Both the position numbers and the translations under genes were made by a program. Source: UBA2386 sp046306335 (GTDB taxonomy: Bacteria; Planctomycetota; UBA1135; UBA2386). Taken from it: a stretch of 64,000 bases of DNA. The stretch covers positions 1-64,000 of the forward strand of contig JBKDXM010000116.1 of NCBI GenBank assembly GCA_046306335.1. Direction: 5' to 3'. Positions 45,618-54,836 of this stretch are shown one piece after another (the first letter of the stretch is position 1; each line of letters begins with the position of its first letter). The notes under the pieces were generated by a model. The model ran no database searches. It was not told the origin of the DNA and saw only the letters and a list, made by a program, of their open reading frames with translations.

Positions 45618-48600
45618 TCAGCTGCAGCCGCTGGTCGCGCCGCAGGACACGCACTTGAGGCACGTGCCGTTGCGGACCAGGGTGAAGGCGCCGCAGCCGC
45701 CGCACGGGTCGCCCTCGTAGCCCTTCAGCTTGGCCTCGGCGATCTTCATGCGCGTCTGGCGCGTGGCCAGCTGCGCTGCCGACGGCTCGGCGCGCAGCAG
45801 CGCCGCGTTGGCCGTCGGGGTCGCGACGGCCTGCGGCGAAGCCAGCGTCGCCGTCGCGGCGAGCGTGGCGGCCGCCATCGGCTGGGCGCCGTCGTGGCCG
45901 CGCAACATGCCGCGGCTGTGCGGGTGCAGGTGCGCGTTGTCGTGGACCGCGGGCGGCGGCACGTCGCCTTCGTACACCGTCTCGGAGACGACCTCCTCCT
46001 CGGTGAACTCGTCGTCGTTGCGCGCGCCCATCGTCGTGTTGCGCAGGTCCTCGCTCGACACCTGGGCCAGTTCCTCGCGGCCGAGGTAGCTGATCGCCAG
46101 CTCGCGGAACACGTAGTCGATGACCGACGTGACCATCTTGATCTGGTCGTGGCCCTGGACGATGCCGTTGGGCTCGAACCGCGTGAACACGAACGCGTCG
46201 GCGAACTCGTCCAGCGGCACGCCGTGCTGCAGGCCGAGCGACACGGCGATCGCGAAGCAGTTCATCAGGCTGCGGAACGCGGCGCCCTCCTTGTGCATGT
46301 CGAGGAAGATCTCGCCGAGCGAGCCGTCCTCGTACTCGCCGGTGCGCAGGTAGATCTTGTGGCCGCCGACGACGGCCTTCTGCGTGTAGCCGGCGCGGCG
46401 GTTGGGCAGCTTGCGGCGCTTGGCGATGTAGCGGTGGACGACGCGCTCGGTGATGCGCGCGGCCATCGCGTGCGCCTCCGGCGTGATCGCCGGCGAGGTC
46501 TCGGCCGCGGCCGAACCGTCGTCGTCGACCGTCGCGCTGAGCGGTTGGCTCAGCTTGCTGCCGTCGCGGTACAGCGCCACGGCCTTGAGCATCAGCTTCC
46601 AGCCGAGGCGGTAGGCGTCCTTGACGTCGTCGAGCGTGGCGTCGACGGCCATGTTGATGGTCTTGCTGATCGCGCCGCTGATGAACGGCTGGACCGCGGC
46701 CATCATGTGCAGGTGGGCGGCGTACGGGATGTAGCGCTGACCCTTCTTGCCGCAGCGGTTGGCGCAGTCGAAGACCGGCAGGTGCTGGTCCCTGAGGTGC
46801 GGCGCGCCCTCGACCGTCATCGTGCCGCAGACGTAGTCGTTGGCGGCGGCGATGTCGGCCTTGCCGAAGCCGAGGTGCTTCAGCAGGTCGAAGCTCCAGT
46901 CCTTGAGTTGCTCGTCGGTCAAGCCGAGCTTCGTCTTGAGGAACTCCTCGCCGAGGATGCCCTTGTTGAACGCGAACGAGATGTCGAACGCGCCCTCCAT
47001 GGCCTTCTCGATCTTGGCCAGGGCCGCGTCGTCGAAGCCGCGCTGCGTCAGCGACTCGTGGTTGATGCCGGGGGCGCCGGCGAGCGTCTTGCGACCGACC
47101 ACGTACGCGAGGATGTCGTCGACCTGGCTCGGCGCGTAGCCGAGCTTGCGCAGGGCCGGCGCGATGCTCTGGTTGGCGATCTTGAAGTAGCCGCCGCCGG
47201 CGAGCTTCTTGAACTTGACGAGCGCGAAGTCCGGCTCGACGCCGGTCGTGTCGCAGTCCATCAGCAGGCCGATGGTGCCCGTCGGCGCGATGCAGGTGAC
47301 CTGCGCGTTGCGGAAGCCGTGCTTCTCGCCGAGCGCCAGCGCCCGGTCCCAGCACTCGCGCGACGACTCCAGCAGGTTCGCCGGGCAGGTCTGCGGGTCG
47401 ATGCCGACCGGCGTGACGCTGATGCCCTCGTACTCCGAGGCCGAGGCGTTGTAGGCGGCGCGGCGGTGGTTGCGGATCACGCGCAGCATCGCCTCCTTGT
47501 TGCGCTCGTAGCCCGGGAAGGCGCCGAGCTCGCGGGCCATCTCGGCCGACGTCGCGTACGACTCGCCGCAGAGGATCGCCGACAGCGCGCCGGCCAGCGC
47601 GTACGCCTTGTGCGAGGCGTATGGGATGCCCAGGCGCATCAGGATGGTGCCGAGGTTGGCGTAGCCGAGGCCGAGCGTGCGGAACTCGTAGCTGCGCTGC
47701 GCGATCTCCTTGCTCGGGAAGCTCGCCATCAGGACCGAGATCTCCAGCACGATCGTCCACAGGCGGGCGGCGTGCTTGTAGCCCTCGAGGTCGAACGTGC
47801 CGTCGTCGTGCAGGAACTTCTGCAGGTTGATCGACGCCAGGTTGCACGCCGTGTCGTCGAGGAACATGTACTCGCTGCACGGATTGCTCGCGTTGATGCG
47901 GCCATCGGCAGGGCACGTGTGCCACTCGTTGATCGTCGTGTCGTACTGAACGCCCGGGTCGGCGCACGCCCAGGCGGCGTAGGCGACCTTGTCCCACAGG
48001 TCGCGGGCGTCGACTTCCCGCGCCACGCCGTGGTCGGTGCGGCGGATCAGGCGCCACTTGCCGCCTTCGTCGACGGCGCGGAAGAACTCGTTCGGGATGC
48101 GGACCGAGTTGTTCGAGTTCTGGCCCGAGACGGTGGCGTACGCCTCGCCGTCCCAGTCGGTCGAGTACTCCGGCACGTCGATCGCCTTGAGGCCCTGCCC
48201 GGCGAGTTGCAGCGCGCGCTGCAGGTAGCTCTCCGGGATGCAGGCGGCGCGGGCTTCGCCGAGCGCCGCGCGCAGGCGGGCGTTCTCGCGCGGGATGGTC
48301 ACGACCTTCTCGCCGCCGGTCTCGTCGGTGACGTGGCAGGCGTTGATGACGGCGTTGAGGTTGCGGCGGATCAGCTTGCTGCCCGACACCAGTGCTGCGA
48401 CCTTCTGCTCCTCGTGCACCTTCCAGGTGACGAACGTCTCGATGTCCGGGTGGTCGAGGTCGAGGCAGACCATCTTGGCGGCGCGGCGCGTGGTGCCGCC
48501 CGACTTGATCGCGCCGGCGGCGCGGTCGCCGATCTTGAGGAAGCTCATCAGGCCGGAGCTCTTGCCGCCGCCCGACAGCGGCTCGTTCTCGCCGCGGAGC

Positions 48601-49274
48601 TGCGAGAAGTTGCTGCCCGTGCCCGAGCCGTACTTGAACAGACGCGCCTCGCGCGTCCACAGGTCCATGATGCCGCCCTCGTTGACGAGGTCGTCCGAAA
48701 CGGCCTGGATGAAGCAGGCGTGCGGCTGCGGCCGCTCGTAGGCGTTGCGGCTCTTCAGCAGCTTCGGCGCCTTGCCCTCGCTCGCCGGGTCGACGAACCA
48801 GTGGCCCTGCGCCGGGCCGGTGATGCCGTAGGCGTAGTGCAGGCCGGTGTTGAACCACTGCGGTGAGTTCGGCGCCGCGTGCTGCGCCGCCAGCATGTGG
48901 CAGAGCTCTTCCTCGAAGGCCTGCGCGTCGTCGGTCGTGTCGAAGTAGCCGTACTCCTCGCCCCAGTGGCGCCAGCAGCCGGCGAGGCGGTGGAAGACCT
49001 GGCGGGCGTCCTTCTCGCCGCCCAGCACCGGGCTGCCCGACTCGTCGACGGCGATCTTGCCGTCGTCGCCCTTCTGCGGCACGCCGGCCTTGCGGAAGTA
49101 CTTCTGCGCCAGGATGTCGACAGCGACCTGGCTCCAGTGTGCCGGCACATCGATGTCGCGCGCTTCGAACACCAGGGAGCCGTTCGTGTTGCGGATCTCT
49201 GAGTGCCGCTTGCCGAACGGGATGCCTTCGTAGGGAGACCTGCCCTTGACCGTGAACCGACGATTGACCTTCAC
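45618..49274 (-). CDS. nrdJ: Adenosylcobalamin-dependent (class II) ribonucleotide reductase
   Basis: Reduces ribonucleotides to deoxyribonucleotides with a cobalamin radical in the cytoplasm. The 1218-residue product shows the class II layout: SPQWFNTGLHYAYG, YGSGTGSNFSQLRG, SGGTTRRAAKMVCL, the active-site Cys of NPCSEYMFLDDTACNLASINL near residue 466 (shown here as NPCSEY), CIAPTGTIGLLMD, a long acidic and Ala-rich linker near 1130-1190, and a C-terminal zinc-ribbon with CGGCG...CLKCVSCG. The GTG start is set by AGGAGGA at 49281-49287, six bases upstream. Upstream promoter and NrdR boxes suggest control by NrdR. Its 598-base leader is unusual. Confidence 0.96.
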   Translation of the reverse strand: MKVNRRFTVKGRSPYEGIPFGKRHSEIRNTNGSLVFEARDIDVPAHWSQVAVDILAQKYFRKAGVPQKGDDGKIAVDESGSPVLGGEKDARQVFHRLAGCWRHWGEEYGYFDTTDDAQAFEEELCHMLAAQHAAPNSPQWFNTGLHYAYGITGPAQGHWFVDPASEGKAPKLLKSRNAYERPQPHACFIQAVSDDLVNEGGIMDLWTREARLFKYGSGTGSNFSQLRGENEPLSGGGKSSGLMSFLKIGDRAAGAIKSGGTTRRAAKMVCLDLDHPDIETFVTWKVHEEQKVAALVSGSKLIRRNLNAVINACHVTDETGGEKVVTIPRENARLRAALGEARAACIPESYLQRALQLAGQGLKAIDVPEYSTDWDGEAYATVSGQNSNNSVRIPNEFFRAVDEGGKWRLIRRTDHGVAREVDARDLWDKVAYAAWACADPGVQYDTTINEWHTCPADGRINASNPCSEYMFLDDTACNLASINLQKFLHDDGTFDLEGYKHAARLWTIVLEISVLMASFPSKEIAQRSYEFRTLGLGYANLGTILMRLGIPYASHKAYALAGALSAILCGESYATSAEMARELGAFPGYERNKEAMLRVIRNHRRAAYNASASEYEGISVTPVGIDPQTCPANLLESSRECWDRALALGEKHGFRNAQVTCIAPTGTIGLLMDCDTTGVEPDFALVKFKKLAGGGYFKIANQSIAPALRKLGYAPSQVDDILAYVVGRKTLAGAPGINHESLTQRGFDDAALAKIEKAMEGAFDISFAFNKGILGEEFLKTKLGLTDEQLKDWSFDLLKHLGFGKADIAAANDYVCGTMTVEGAPHLRDQHLPVFDCANRCGKKGQRYIPYAAHLHMMAAVQPFISGAISKTINMAVDATLDDVKDAYRLGWKLMLKAVALYRDGSKLSQPLSATVDDDGSAAAETSPAITPEAHAMAARITERVVHRYIAKRRKLPNRRAGYTQKAVVGGHKIYLRTGEYEDGSLGEIFLDMHKEGAAFRSLMNCFAIAVSLGLQHGVPLDEFADAFVFTRFEPNGIVQGHDQIKMVTSVIDYVFRELAISYLGREELAQVSSEDLRNTTMGARNDDEFTEEEVVSETVYEGDVPPPAVHDNAHLHPHSRGMLRGHDGAQPMAAATLAATATLASPQAVATPTANAALLRAEPSAAQLATRQTRMKIAEAKLKGYEGDPCGGCGAFTLVRNGTCLKCVSCGATSGCS

Positions 49275-49878
49275 CTGACTTCCTCCTCGCGCGACGGCGC
49301 CGCCGTCGCTGGTTGCTGACACACCCGCTGCGCCTGACTGACCGCAGGCACGGCGAGAACGCCGCGCACGCCCGTGCGACGGCGGGTCGAATGGTGCACC
49401 CCGGCGGTTGCGGCCGTCACCTCCAAGGTGACGGTCGCTGGTCTGCGAATGCGCGCTGCGCAGCCCCCGGAAACGAGAAGGGGACCTGAAGAGGCAAGCC
49501 GGCCGCCGCACCTCTCCTCCCCGGATGATTCCTGCTGCCGGCCGACTGCGGCGGTCAGCGCGTGCGTCCGATGTCGCGTGCGGCTGGGTCGCGTGCGGCT
49601 GGTGGCGCGGGCGGCTGCCGGCATGACCGGATGGCCGCCGCGACGCGCGCCGCGCTGGACCGCGCGCGAGCAGGTGTGGGGGGGGGGTGGTGGCGTGCCG
49701 AGAGGATGCTCCCAGGCGCAAACCTGGCTGGCGGTTGCGACCGACAGCCTGAACCGACGAAGATGCAGAGAGCGCGCTAGGCCGCGTGGGACCAGCCTGC
49801 GTCGATGGTCCCCCCTTCGTGCCCTGGTCGAGGCCAGGGCGGCATGGGACGAGCGGTTACCGCCGCGCAGGGTGCCAC
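49275..49878 (-). other. Long 5' leader of nrdJ
   Basis: About 600 bases separate the predicted promoter from the nrdJ start, with no credible gene. On the minus strand I see hairpins: GCCCTGG-CCTCGA-CCAGGGC (49840-49821), AGCCAGG-TTTGCG-CCTGG near 49716-49729, and CCGTCACCT-TGG-AGGTGACGG (49434-49414). A 15-base tandem repeat is at 49574-49603 and a run of ten G at 49678-49687. A cobalamin riboswitch would fit the gene, but I see no canonical B12 box. Confidence 0.5.
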
Positions 49879-49890
49879 TACATATTGGGT
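49875..49890. promoter_or_regulatory. Candidate NrdR box 1
   Basis: CCACTACATATTGGGT matches the known NrdR-box consensus ACACTATATATTGTGT at 13 of 16 positions, including the central CTA-N4-TTG core. NrdR represses ribonucleotide reductase genes in many bacteria. The site covers the predicted -10 hexamer of nrdJ. Confidence 0.65.
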
Positions 49891-49907
49891 GTGCGCAGAG
49901 CGCGCAA
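49879..49907 (-). promoter_or_regulatory. Candidate nrdJ promoter
   Basis: On the minus strand TTGCGC (49907-49902) and TATGTA (49884-49879) are separated by 17 bases. Each matches the housekeeping consensus only in part. The support is mainly the correct spacing and the overlap with the NrdR-like boxes. Confidence 0.4.
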
Positions 49908-49921
49908 CCCAGCGCTAGCGA
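49906..49921. promoter_or_regulatory. Candidate NrdR box 2 (weak)
   Basis: AACCCAGCGCTAGCGA keeps only the C-x-A-N4-T-A-G core of an NrdR box, but it starts exactly 31 bases from box 1. Functional NrdR boxes usually come in pairs with about this centre spacing (three helical turns). It overlaps the predicted -35 hexamer. Confidence 0.4.
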
Positions 49922-50084
49922 AAAGTCGGTTCTTTCGGCGCATCGCCGAGGGGTCTGGATCCGCAAGCGATTCGCAATTGCTGGCGCGGCCTGGAAACGC
50001 GTTGACGGCACCAGACGTCATGCGGCCGGCCGAGTGCGACGTGGCGGGAGCCCAGCGCCTGAAAAACAGCCTCTTCGCGGTCGC

Positions 50085-50696
50085 TCAGCGCGCTGCCTCG
50101 GGCAGCAGGCACCCGACGGCGGTCGTCCGCGCGACCGGCGGCGTTTGCCCGGCGAGCAGGGCCGCGATCGCGTCGCCCAGGTCGTTGTGCTCGGCGTGCG
50201 CGCGGCGCACACCGAGCGCGGCCCACTGGTCGTCGATGCGGCCGCAGTACGCCAGCGCGCCACCAGCGAGCACGGCGGCTTCGGGCGTGCGCCGAATGCC
50301 GAGTCGGCGCGCCGTCTGCTGGTTCGGCTCGCAGACAATCGTCCCGGGCAGTTCGAAGTCGCGCGCGTGGGCCGCAGCGCCTGCCGCCGTGAGGTCCGGG
50401 TCGACGTGGACGAGGTACCACTCGACCGGTGCAGCCGCGAAGCGCGCAGCGAGCGCGCGCAACGTCGGCGCATAGGAGTTGGCGATGGGGCACTCGTGGC
50501 TGGTGAACACGAGGACGCGCAGGCGCCCTGGCGCGACGGCCAGGAGGTCGACGGGCGCCGCGTCCGGGGCGGCGCCCGCGCCGGTCTCCGGGACAGCACC
50601 TGAGCCATCACCCGGTCGAGTCAGCGCGCATGCCGCCAGCGCCAGCGCCTGCAGCAGCGCCAAGCTCCGGCGCGCGCGCCCGACCGCAGGGATCAT
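50085..50696 (-). CDS. Redoxin-like lipoprotein
   Basis: The 203-residue product has a lipoprotein signal (SLALLQALALAAC, Cys about 24). The thioredoxin-fold domain has VLVFTSHECPIANSYAPTLRALAARF, with the single Cys of HECPIANSYAP in place of a CxxC, and a late cis-Pro IRRTPEAAVL. This CPIANSYAP type is common beside cytochrome and copper-monooxygenase proteins in planctomycetes and acidobacteria. Here it overlaps such a gene by four bases (ATGA, 50693-50696), so the two are probably made together and act in the periplasm. A single Cys suggests peroxiredoxin-like chemistry or metal handling. Confidence 0.8.
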   Translation of the reverse strand: MIPAVGRARRSLALLQALALAACALTRPGDGSGAVPETGAGAAPDAAPVDLLAVAPGRLRVLVFTSHECPIANSYAPTLRALAARFAAAPVEWYLVHVDPDLTAAGAAAHARDFELPGTIVCEPNQQTARRLGIRRTPEAAVLAGGALAYCGRIDDQWAALGVRRAHAEHNDLGDAIAALLAGQTPPVARTTAVGCLLPEAAR

Positions 50697-52387
50697 TCGC
50701 CGCCCGAGCCGGTGCCGCCACCTGGCGTGTTGCCGCCACCGTTGCCCGCGCCGCCACCGTTGCCGCCCCGCCGGCGGCGGCCGCCGCCGGTGTCGCCACC
50801 GCCCGGGGTGCCGCCCGGCCCGCCCGGTTGGCCGCCGAAGCCGGCGCCGAACTCCTTGAGCAACTCGGTGATGCCCTTGGCTTCGTCGCGCGTGAGGCCG
50901 CCGTCGCCGTCCTTGTCGAGGCCGTCGAAGAACATGCGCATCTGGCGCGGCAGTTCGTCCTTCGCCAGCTTGCCGTCGCGGTTCTTGTCGAAGGTGTCGA
51001 ACTGCTCGTCGACGACCTTCTCGGCGCGCGCGATCGCGCGCTCGGCGTTCTTGCCGCCGACCGCGGCGAGCAGCGCGCCGACGTCCTTCTCGTCGGCGGG
51101 CACGACCAGCAGCGTCACGCTGCCCATCTCGTCGTTGGTCTCGCGGCCCCAGCGCACGCGCTTGGGCGGCTTGTTGGGGTTGTTCGGATTGGCCGCGCTG
51201 TTGTCGTAGCGCAACTCGGCGCGCAGGGTCGCGCCCTTCGGGATGCGCACGAGTTCGCGGAACGTGTAGGTGTTCTGCCAGTCGAAGTCCCACTCGGGGA
51301 TGTGCAGCAGCGGGACCTCCGTGCCGTCCTTCGACTCGGCGAACATCTTGACCGACGTGCACAGCTGGTGGGCGTGGCCGCCGATCTGCACGGCGTCGAC
51401 GTCGCACGGCAGTTCGAGGCGGTCCTGCAGCTTGTAGTCCTTCTCGCCGGCGGGGATGTCGAGGCCCGCGGTCGCGCCGAACAGCGGCGGCAACTGGATC
51501 GAGACCAGCGTGCGCGTCGGCGGCTTGTCGGCGAAGTGCAGGCCGATCGTCGTCTGCTCCTTCTCCTTCTTGCCCGACGGATGCAGGTGGCTCTGCAGCA
51601 CGAGGTCGCTGCCCTTCGGCAGCTTGATGGCGAGGCCTTCGGGCAGATGCTCGGGCATGCCGCCGACGGCCCACGTCGCGATCAGCGGCGCGTTCTGCAG
51701 GCGCATGCCGCCGAACCCCGGCTTGCCGTCCTTGCCGTCGAGTTGCTGGCCTTCCCGGCGCTCGTCGAGGAACACCAGCACGTGGTGCAGCACCGCGCGG
51801 GAGCCCGGGCGGATCTCGATGGCCGTGAGCCACTTGTCCTCGGCGAGCCCGACCGGAATGGCGAAGTTGCGGTAGACGTCGCGGCCGCCGGCCGGGACCT
51901 CGAAGGCGCCGCTCGTGCGCAGCACCATGTCCGGTTCGCCGAGCTGCCAGCCCTCGGGGAAGGTCGGCGGCTTCTGCGCCTTCTCCGGCGGTCCCTCCGG
52001 CATGCCCGCCTTGACCCAGTTGCGCAGCGTGGTGATCTGCGCCTCGGCGAGCCGCATCTCGTTGCGGAACGAGCCATAGCCCGGGGCCGGGTGCCACGGC
52101 GGCATGTAGCGGTCCTCGACGACCTGCAACAGGTTGCGGCCACGCTTGCGGGCGTCGGCGTAGCTCAGCAGCGGGAAGGGCGCCACCTCGCCGGGCCGGT
52201 GGCAGCTGGCGCAGTGCTTGAGCAGGATGGGCGCCACATGCTCGTGGTAGTTGGGGCCCGCAGCCGCGGCAGCCGGCGTGGGCGCCGGGGAGCCTGCCTG
52301 GGCGGCAGCCGGCGCTGCCATGACGGCGGCGAAGGCGGCGGCGAAGGCGGTGCCGAGCAACGGAACGATGGCGTTCGTCAGGCGCAT
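50693..52387 (-). CDS. Cytochrome c/copper type II monooxygenase-like protein with EF hands
   Basis: The 564-residue product has a signal peptide (AFAAAFAAVMAAPAAAQ, cleavage near 30), a haem motif CASCH near 59-63, then a copper type II ascorbate-dependent monooxygenase-like region with HHVLVFLDE near 200 (copper His pair), SHLHPSGK near 263, GGHAHQL near 328 and TNDEMGSVTLLVV near 410, i.e. the His and Met sites of both copper centres. Two EF hands follow (DKNRDGKLAKDE and DKDGDGGLTRDE, about 450-490) and a Gly-rich tail of 60 residues. Likely periplasmic and calcium-binding. The substrate is unknown. Confidence 0.83.
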   Translation of the reverse strand: MRLTNAIVPLLGTAFAAAFAAVMAAPAAAQAGSPAPTPAAAAAGPNYHEHVAPILLKHCASCHRPGEVAPFPLLSYADARKRGRNLLQVVEDRYMPPWHPAPGYGSFRNEMRLAEAQITTLRNWVKAGMPEGPPEKAQKPPTFPEGWQLGEPDMVLRTSGAFEVPAGGRDVYRNFAIPVGLAEDKWLTAIEIRPGSRAVLHHVLVFLDERREGQQLDGKDGKPGFGGMRLQNAPLIATWAVGGMPEHLPEGLAIKLPKGSDLVLQSHLHPSGKKEKEQTTIGLHFADKPPTRTLVSIQLPPLFGATAGLDIPAGEKDYKLQDRLELPCDVDAVQIGGHAHQLCTSVKMFAESKDGTEVPLLHIPEWDFDWQNTYTFRELVRIPKGATLRAELRYDNSAANPNNPNKPPKRVRWGRETNDEMGSVTLLVVPADEKDVGALLAAVGGKNAERAIARAEKVVDEQFDTFDKNRDGKLAKDELPRQMRMFFDGLDKDGDGGLTRDEAKGITELLKEFGAGFGGQPGGPGGTPGGGDTGGGRRRRGGNGGGAGNGGGNTPGGGTGSGGE

Positions 52388-52448
52388 GCTGGCGGCGGAT
52401 TGTCCGCCGCCAGCGGCCTGGGGGACAGCGCCGACCGGCCGCGGGCGG

Positions 52449-54836
52449 TCACTTCTTGGCGTCGGCGGGCGGCGTCGCCTTGGCGGCTGCCTTGCCGTCG
52501 TCCTTGGCCGCTTCGTCGAACTTGATCTTCAGCACGTTCTGGAAGGCCGGCACGGCGCGGATGTCCTGGCCCAGCTGCTGCAGGATCGTGCGCACGGCCT
52601 CCTGCAACTGCGCGTCCTCCTGCGGGTCGCCGGTGGCGCGCTGGCCCGGGTAGACCGCGCCGCGCAGGTCGCTGACCTGGTCGCGGACCTCGTAGCGCAA
52701 CCAGCGCCGGACGTCGTCCTGCGACAGCTTGGTGTCGAGTTCGGCGTAGAAGGCGGCGAAGTCGGGATAGCGGTTCGGATCGCCGCCGTCGCCCTCTGCC
52801 AGTTCGCGGAACGACGCTTCGTGCTGGCCGATGTGCTTGCGCACGTAGTCGCGGAACACGCCCTTCTTCAACAGCGCGAACACGGCGCTGTTCTTCCACG
52901 CGTCCTCCGGCTTGTTCTCCAGCAGGTCGAGGACCTTGTCCGGCGTCACGCCCCAACCCGGGTCGACGATGCGACCGTCCTTGTCGAACTCGCGGTGCGG
53001 GCAGCGCCCGCTCGGCAGGTAGTACTTGGCGATCGTCAGCTTGATGTGCGCGCCGGGGTCGTACTTGCCGTTCTTGTTGCGGTCGTCGTAGGGCTCGCCG
53101 TCCTGCCACACGCGGTCCTTGTTGAGGTCTTCGAACTCCTCGGCCGGATCGCTGTCGAGGTCGAGGATGTTCTGCACGCTGCCCTTGCCGAACGAACGTT
53201 CGCCGACCACGACCGCGCGCTTGAGGTCCTGCAGCGCGCCGGCGGTGATCTCGCTGGCGGACGCCGAGAAGTTGTTGGTCAGCACGACCAACGGCAGGTC
53301 GCAGACCTTGCGGTTGCGATCGGCGGTGTAGTAGTTGCGCCGCGGCTCGGCCGGGCCCTCGGTGTAGACGACCAGCTTCTTGCCGGCGACGAACTGCTCG
53401 ACGATCGAGCGCGCCTCCTGCAGGAAGCCGCCGGTGTTGTTGCGCACGTCGAGCACGATGCCCTTGGCGCCGCGCTGCTCCAGGTCGTTCAGCGCCTTGC
53501 GCAGTTCCTCGCTGATGTTCTGGCTGAAGTTGATCAGCTCGACGTAGCCGATGTCGCCGGGGACCATCGCCCAGTTGACCGCCGGCACGCTGATCTGGCG
53601 GCGGACGATCGTCAGTTCCTCGGGCTTCTGGAAGCCGGGTCGGAACACCTTGAGCGTGACCGACGTCTCCGGCCGGCCCTTGAGGCGCGTGATGATCTCG
53701 TCGGTGGTGTGGCCCGACGTCTCCCAGCCGTCGATCTCCAGGATCTTGTCGCCGCTCTTCATCCCGGCCTTGTAGGCGGGGCCGCTGTAGATCGGCCGCA
53801 CGATGGAGAAGTCGCCGTCCTGGTCGAAGTTGACGAACGCGCCGATGCCGCCGTACTCGCGGTTGAGGTCGAAGAAGAACTTCTGGAACTCCTCGCTGGT
53901 GAAGAACGTGCTGTGCGGATCGAGGCCCGACAGCATGCCCTTGGCGGCGAACTCCATCAGTTCCGCGTCGCTGACCTCGCCGCCGCGCACGTGCGCGGCG
54001 CGGATGCGCTGCTTGAGCTCGTCGAGCAGCGCGTACTCGCCGCCGCCCTCGCCGCCCTTCTTCTCGCCGCGGCCCTTCTCGACCACGCGCGCCAGCATCT
54101 GCGAGAACTCGCGCCGCTGCTCCTCGCGCTGCAGGTAGAGGCGCGCGCGGCGGCCGACGTCGGTCGGCTGGTCCTTGATGTCGCGCAGCACGTCCCAGGC
54201 CGGACCGCCTTCGATGTTGAGCTCGGCGAGCGCGAGCGCGCCGCGCTGCTGCAGGTCGCGGTCGGTCGACTGCAGGAACTGCTCCAGCACCGCCTTGGCG
54301 GTGACGCGCTGGGCGTTGGTGCCGATGCCGTACAGCGCCAGCGCCGACTCGATGCGGAGCCGCGGCGGCTGCAGCTCGTCCTTGGCGATGCCGTCGACGA
54401 GCTTCTGCACGTCGGGCAGCACGCGGGTGTTGAACAGGCGATCGTCGCCGAGCACGACCATCGCCGCCGTGCGCAGTTCCTCGGCGTCACCGGCGGCGAC
54501 CGGCTTCAGCAGTTCGAGCAGGTCCTTGCCGTAGGTCGCGTCGCTCTTGAGGTCGCGCAGCGCCAGGGCGGCGCACAGTTTGGCCTTCGGTCCGAGTTCG
54601 CGACCGACCTTGACCACGGCGTCGCGGAAGGCGTCGACGTTCTGCTCGGGCGCGAGGTCGGCGACCTTCGGCGCCAAACCGAAGATCTCGGCGACGCTGC
54701 TGGCGTCCGCTTGTTCGAGCGGCACGCGGACCTGCGTGGCGAGGTCCTGCGCCGCGAGCGGCGGCGCCAGGAGCGCGGCGACTGCGGCGAGCCAGAACGA
54801 ACGGATGGGAGGGAACACCGGGTGGCCTTGGACCAT
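52449..54836 (-). CDS. S41 family C-terminal processing protease
   Basis: The 795-residue product has a signal peptide (SFWLAAVAALLAPPLAAQ, residues 13-30), a helical HEAT-like region (60-240), a PDZ domain (IYSGPAYKAGMKSGDKILEI, 349-368) and the tail-specific protease core with catalytic Ser 526 (FSASASE), Lys 551 and Gln 555 (GKGSVQ). It cleaves C-terminal tails of envelope proteins in the periplasm. Between the Lys and KYYLPSGR is an insert (about 562-598) with two calcium-loop-like stretches, DLNKDRVWQDGE and DRNKNGKYD. The family usually lacks the insert and the N-terminal repeats. Confidence 0.9.
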   Translation of the reverse strand: MVQGHPVFPPIRSFWLAAVAALLAPPLAAQDLATQVRVPLEQADASSVAEIFGLAPKVADLAPEQNVDAFRDAVVKVGRELGPKAKLCAALALRDLKSDATYGKDLLELLKPVAAGDAEELRTAAMVVLGDDRLFNTRVLPDVQKLVDGIAKDELQPPRLRIESALALYGIGTNAQRVTAKAVLEQFLQSTDRDLQQRGALALAELNIEGGPAWDVLRDIKDQPTDVGRRARLYLQREEQRREFSQMLARVVEKGRGEKKGGEGGGEYALLDELKQRIRAAHVRGGEVSDAELMEFAAKGMLSGLDPHSTFFTSEEFQKFFFDLNREYGGIGAFVNFDQDGDFSIVRPIYSGPAYKAGMKSGDKILEIDGWETSGHTTDEIITRLKGRPETSVTLKVFRPGFQKPEELTIVRRQISVPAVNWAMVPGDIGYVELINFSQNISEELRKALNDLEQRGAKGIVLDVRNNTGGFLQEARSIVEQFVAGKKLVVYTEGPAEPRRNYYTADRNRKVCDLPLVVLTNNFSASASEITAGALQDLKRAVVVGERSFGKGSVQNILDLDSDPAEEFEDLNKDRVWQDGEPYDDRNKNGKYDPGAHIKLTIAKYYLPSGRCPHREFDKDGRIVDPGWGVTPDKVLDLLENKPEDAWKNSAVFALLKKGVFRDYVRKHIGQHEASFRELAEGDGGDPNRYPDFAAFYAELDTKLSQDDVRRWLRYEVRDQVSDLRGAVYPGQRATGDPQEDAQLQEAVRTILQQLGQDIRAVPAFQNVLKIKFDEAAKDDGKAAAKATPPADAKK

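Noticed and set aside
49574..49687. 15-base tandem repeat and G10 run as a phase-variable switch
   Set aside because: They lie in untranslated sequence far from a start codon, and two repeat units are too few to argue for variation.
49700..49740. B12-box-like hairpin (AGCCAGG...CCTGG) upstream of nrdJ as a cobalamin riboswitch
   Set aside because: The conserved core bases of the B12 box and the upstream riboswitch segments are absent; only the stem resembles it.
49271..50011. Possible small gene in the nrdJ leader
   Set aside because: Its translation is Arg/Pro/His-rich with no domain, no signal and no ribosome binding site.
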